Part shown: positions 6,865-7,586 of the stretch, piece by piece | How positions within the stretch are numbered: position 1 is the stretch's first letter | How the letters are laid out: each line of letters begins with the position of its first letter | Assembly: GCA_903889015.1 (NCBI GenBank) | Contig: CAISVS010000145.1 | Location: forward strand, 1 to 7,586 | Origin: an uncultured bacterium | GTDB lineage: Bacteria > Patescibacteriota > Saccharimonadia > Saccharimonadales > Saccharimonadaceae | Direction: 5' to 3' | DNA length: 7,586 nt | Position numbers and translations under genes: made by a program | Notes under the pieces: generated by a model | Seen by the model: the letters and a program-made list of their open reading frames with translations, nothing else | The model's database searches: none | Told to the model about the DNA's origin: nothing

Positions 6865-6871
6865 AAAACAT

Positions 6872-6899
6872 ATATTATCATTATTAATGTATAGTGCAA
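6872..6899 (-). promoter_or_regulatory. Predicted promoter of the minus-strand small RNA
   Basis: On minus, TTGCAC (6899-6894) is a weak -35. After 16 bp comes TAATAT (6877-6872), preceded by TGA (6880-6878), which makes an extended -10. The implied start (6864-6866) coincides with the first base of the small RNA's closing stem. The same TGnTAATAT form appears upstream of the Lcl and FN3 genes. Confidence 0.42.
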
Positions 6900-6908
6900 G
6901 CATTGATT

Positions 6909-6930
6909 GAGGTATAATAGAGGTATATTA
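6909..6930 (+). promoter_or_regulatory. Promoter with tandem 11-bp repeat upstream of the CxxC gene
   Basis: GAGGTATAATA (6909-6919) is followed directly by GAGGTATATTA (6920-6930), with one mismatch in 11. The first copy contains a consensus -10 TATAAT (6913-6918), and the second a similar TATATT (6924-6929). No good -35 is seen. The predicted start is near 6925, which would leave a leader of about 120 nt before ATG 7047. The repeat may be a regulator site or two staggered -10 elements. Confidence 0.45.
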
Positions 6931-6944
6931 AGTTGGTATTGAGT

Positions 6945-6956
6945 TGTGTTAACACA
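6945..6956 (+). promoter_or_regulatory. Perfect 12-bp palindrome in the CxxC-gene leader
   Basis: TGTGTTAACACA is a perfect palindrome about 20 bases after the predicted transcript start, so it could be an operator or RNA structure. Its sequence is unrelated to the palindrome at 804-820. Confidence 0.4.
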
Positions 6957-6977
6957 CCGATTCTATCAGTTTAATTA

Positions 6978-7020
6978 CAATGGATAACCCCATTGGTTCA
7001 TTCAAACCGTAATTTTACGG
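6978..7020 (+). promoter_or_regulatory. Structured leader with mini-ORF before the CxxC gene
   Basis: Two further inverted repeats lie here: CAATGG (6978-6983) with CCATTG (6990-6995), 6-nt loop; and CCGTAA (7007-7012) with TTACGG (7015-7020), 2-nt centre. The first arm contains ATG 6980, which opens a ten-codon frame (MDNPIGSFKP) whose TAA stop is 7010-7012 inside the second repeat. Hairpins placed on the start and stop of a mini-ORF suggest leader-peptide or translational control, but no Shine-Dalgarno precedes the mini-ORF, and the second repeat is too tight to form a good RNA hairpin. Confidence 0.3.
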
Positions 7021-7046
7021 GCTCGAAAACAATAAACGAATACAAT

Positions 7047-7385
7047 ATGCCACGCCAGTACAGGGGAAAAGCTCCCCGCAAGAATGACATAAGATATACA
7101 AAAAGATTGGAGACATGTCCAATCTGCGATCGTGTACTACCGCAATGTAGTATTTCGGTCGGGTGTTGTATATCTGTCTGCCCAGGCTGCCTAGAAGAAT
7201 GGCAAAGGCGCAACAATCCAAAAGAAGAACGCATTTGTGTTGTTTGTGGTGAACCTACCACAACCCCTTACACTATACTTCCCAGTGGTGAAGTTACGTG
7301 TTGCGAAGAGTGTGACGATGAACACCTTCGGGGTAACGAGTTTTTGTACGGAGATGAGGATATACGGTCAGCTGATCGCTATTGA
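7047..7385 (+). CDS. Small CxxC-rich (double zinc ribbon-like) protein
   Basis: 112 residues from ATG 7047; a TTG at 6993 in frame would add 18 residues but has no ribosome site and overlaps the leader inverted repeats. Four CxxC pairs are spaced CPIC (24-27), CPGC (45-48), CVVC (64-67), CEEC (86-89), so two four-cysteine zinc sites in sequence are likely, as in double zinc ribbons. Three further cysteines (34, 40/41, 85) lie nearby. The N-terminus is basic (PRQYRGKAPRKNDIRYTKR) and the C-terminus acidic (DDEH..GDEDIRSADRY), a layout suited to nucleic acid or protein binding. I cannot name the family, and no enzymatic motif is seen. GC is about 47% by hand count against roughly 35% in a sampled stretch of the ATPase gene. 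It uses AGA, AGG and CGG arginine codons that the neighbours seem to avoid, which suggests recent transfer or mobile/phage origin. A strong terminator follows. Confidence 0.7.
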   Translation: MPRQYRGKAPRKNDIRYTKRLETCPICDRVLPQCSISVGCCISVCPGCLEEWQRRNNPKEERICVVCGEPTTTPYTILPSGEVTCCEECDDEHLRGNEFLYGDEDIRSADRY

Positions 7386-7406
7386 ATCGTCGACATTGAA
7401 TGAATC

Positions 7407-7445
7407 GAGCAGGATGTTTAACAACGTCCTGCTCACTCTTTTTTT
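7407..7445 (+). terminator. Intrinsic terminator of the CxxC gene
   Basis: GAGCAGGA (7407-7414) pairs with TCCTGCTC (7427-7434). The stem continues with a T-G wobble and GTT/AAC, for 12 pairs around a TAAC tetraloop. ACTC and seven T (7439-7445) follow. It starts 21 bases after the stop and works on plus only, because the minus side lacks a T-run. Confidence 0.92.
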
Positions 7446-7456
7446 AAATAAAATTA

Positions 7457-7586
7457 TTAAATTGCGGCATTCGATTTATTGTTAAGTAATTGGTTAATTT
7501 TAATTACAATCAATACTAATCCAAAAATTAAAGCTGCAATCCCAATGGCGTCACCAATGCCTCGGACTGTGCCACCGATAATGCCA
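7457..7586 (-). CDS. Membrane protein, C-terminal fragment
   Basis: A minus-strand frame is open from the right edge of the window to TAA at 7459-7457, giving 42 residues. They begin GIIGGTVRGIGDAIG, run into a hydrophobic helix (IAALIFGLVLIVIKI) and end with the polar tail NQLLNNKSNAAI. This is one clear transmembrane segment preceded by a glycine-rich stretch, with the tail probably cytoplasmic. The gene is convergent with the CxxC gene and has no terminator of its own before the shared hairpin. The family is not recognisable from this piece. A coding reading is supported by the even frame, the membrane-protein composition and the lack of any competing frame. Confidence 0.62.
   Translation of the reverse strand, partial: GIIGGTVRGIGDAIGIAALIFGLVLIVIKINQLLNNKSNAAI

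Noticed and set aside
6787..6866. Plus-strand terminator for the permease operon
   Set aside because: The hairpin is followed on plus by ATAAAACATA with no T-run; the T-run is on the minus side.
6993..7046. TTG 6993 as start of the CxxC protein
   Set aside because: It lies inside an inverted repeat, has no Shine-Dalgarno and adds 18 residues without zinc-site or domain features.
7041..7046. TACAAT directly before ATG 7047 as a -10 box
   Set aside because: It would start transcription inside the gene at about 7053, after the ATG.
6998..7261. Minus-strand open frames opposite the CxxC gene
   Set aside because: The plus frame has four regularly spaced CxxC pairs and a terminator; the minus frames show neither motifs nor a ribosome site.
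1..7586. CRISPR arrays, insertion sequences or transposase genes
   Set aside because: No regularly spaced repeats, terminal inverted repeats with target duplications, or transposase/Cas motifs were seen on either strand.

Overview
The window looks like chromosome from an AT-rich bacterium of the Candidate Phyla Radiation, most likely Saccharibacteria (TM7) or a relative. This is an inference from protein style, not from a marker gene. The indicators are a large fibronectin-type surface protein with GYAWS..LGW motifs, an Lcl/DUF1566 protein carrying the TATAGDVASGKTFYG-type segment, and MacB/LolCDE-like ABC genes in a compact arrangement. TGA serves as a stop at several credible gene ends (acetyltransferase, FN3 protein, ATPase, CxxC protein). 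This argues against the recoded UGA of Gracilibacteria.

Layout. Positions 1-175 hold the 3' end of an FtsX/MacB-type ABC permease. A convergent GNAT acetyltransferase gene (183-761, minus) follows with only 7 bp between the two stops. A divergent promoter region (762-880) contains a perfect 17-bp palindrome. Then come, all on plus, an exported Lcl-domain protein (881-1708), a 1006-residue membrane-anchored protein with about eight FN3-like domains (1777-4797), an ABC ATPase (4829-5590), and a MacB/FtsX permease (5587-6786) that overlaps the ATPase by 4 bp. Behind the permease, on minus, is a compact structure with its own promoter-like sequence and a T-run. I interpret it as an unannotated small RNA of about 75-80 nt (6785-6864). 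After it come a plus-strand CxxC-rich zinc-binding protein (7047-7385) of clearly higher GC with a leader full of inverted repeats, a strong terminator (7407-7445), and the 3' end of a minus-strand membrane-protein gene (7457-7586).

How it may work together. The ATPase and permease form one transporter of the MacB/LolCDE superfamily (4-TM permease with a large extracytoplasmic domain). The Lcl and FN3 proteins just upstream are both predicted to face the outside, so the block reads as a cell-surface module: two surface proteins plus a transporter that may act on the envelope or on those proteins. The link is by neighbourhood only. The truncated permease at the left edge ends with the same ALRYE residues as the complete one, suggesting paralogous transporter genes on both sides of the surface genes.

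The most interesting candidates for something undescribed are the minus-strand small RNA at 6785-6864, the palindromic operator at 804-820, and the CxxC protein with its structured leader.
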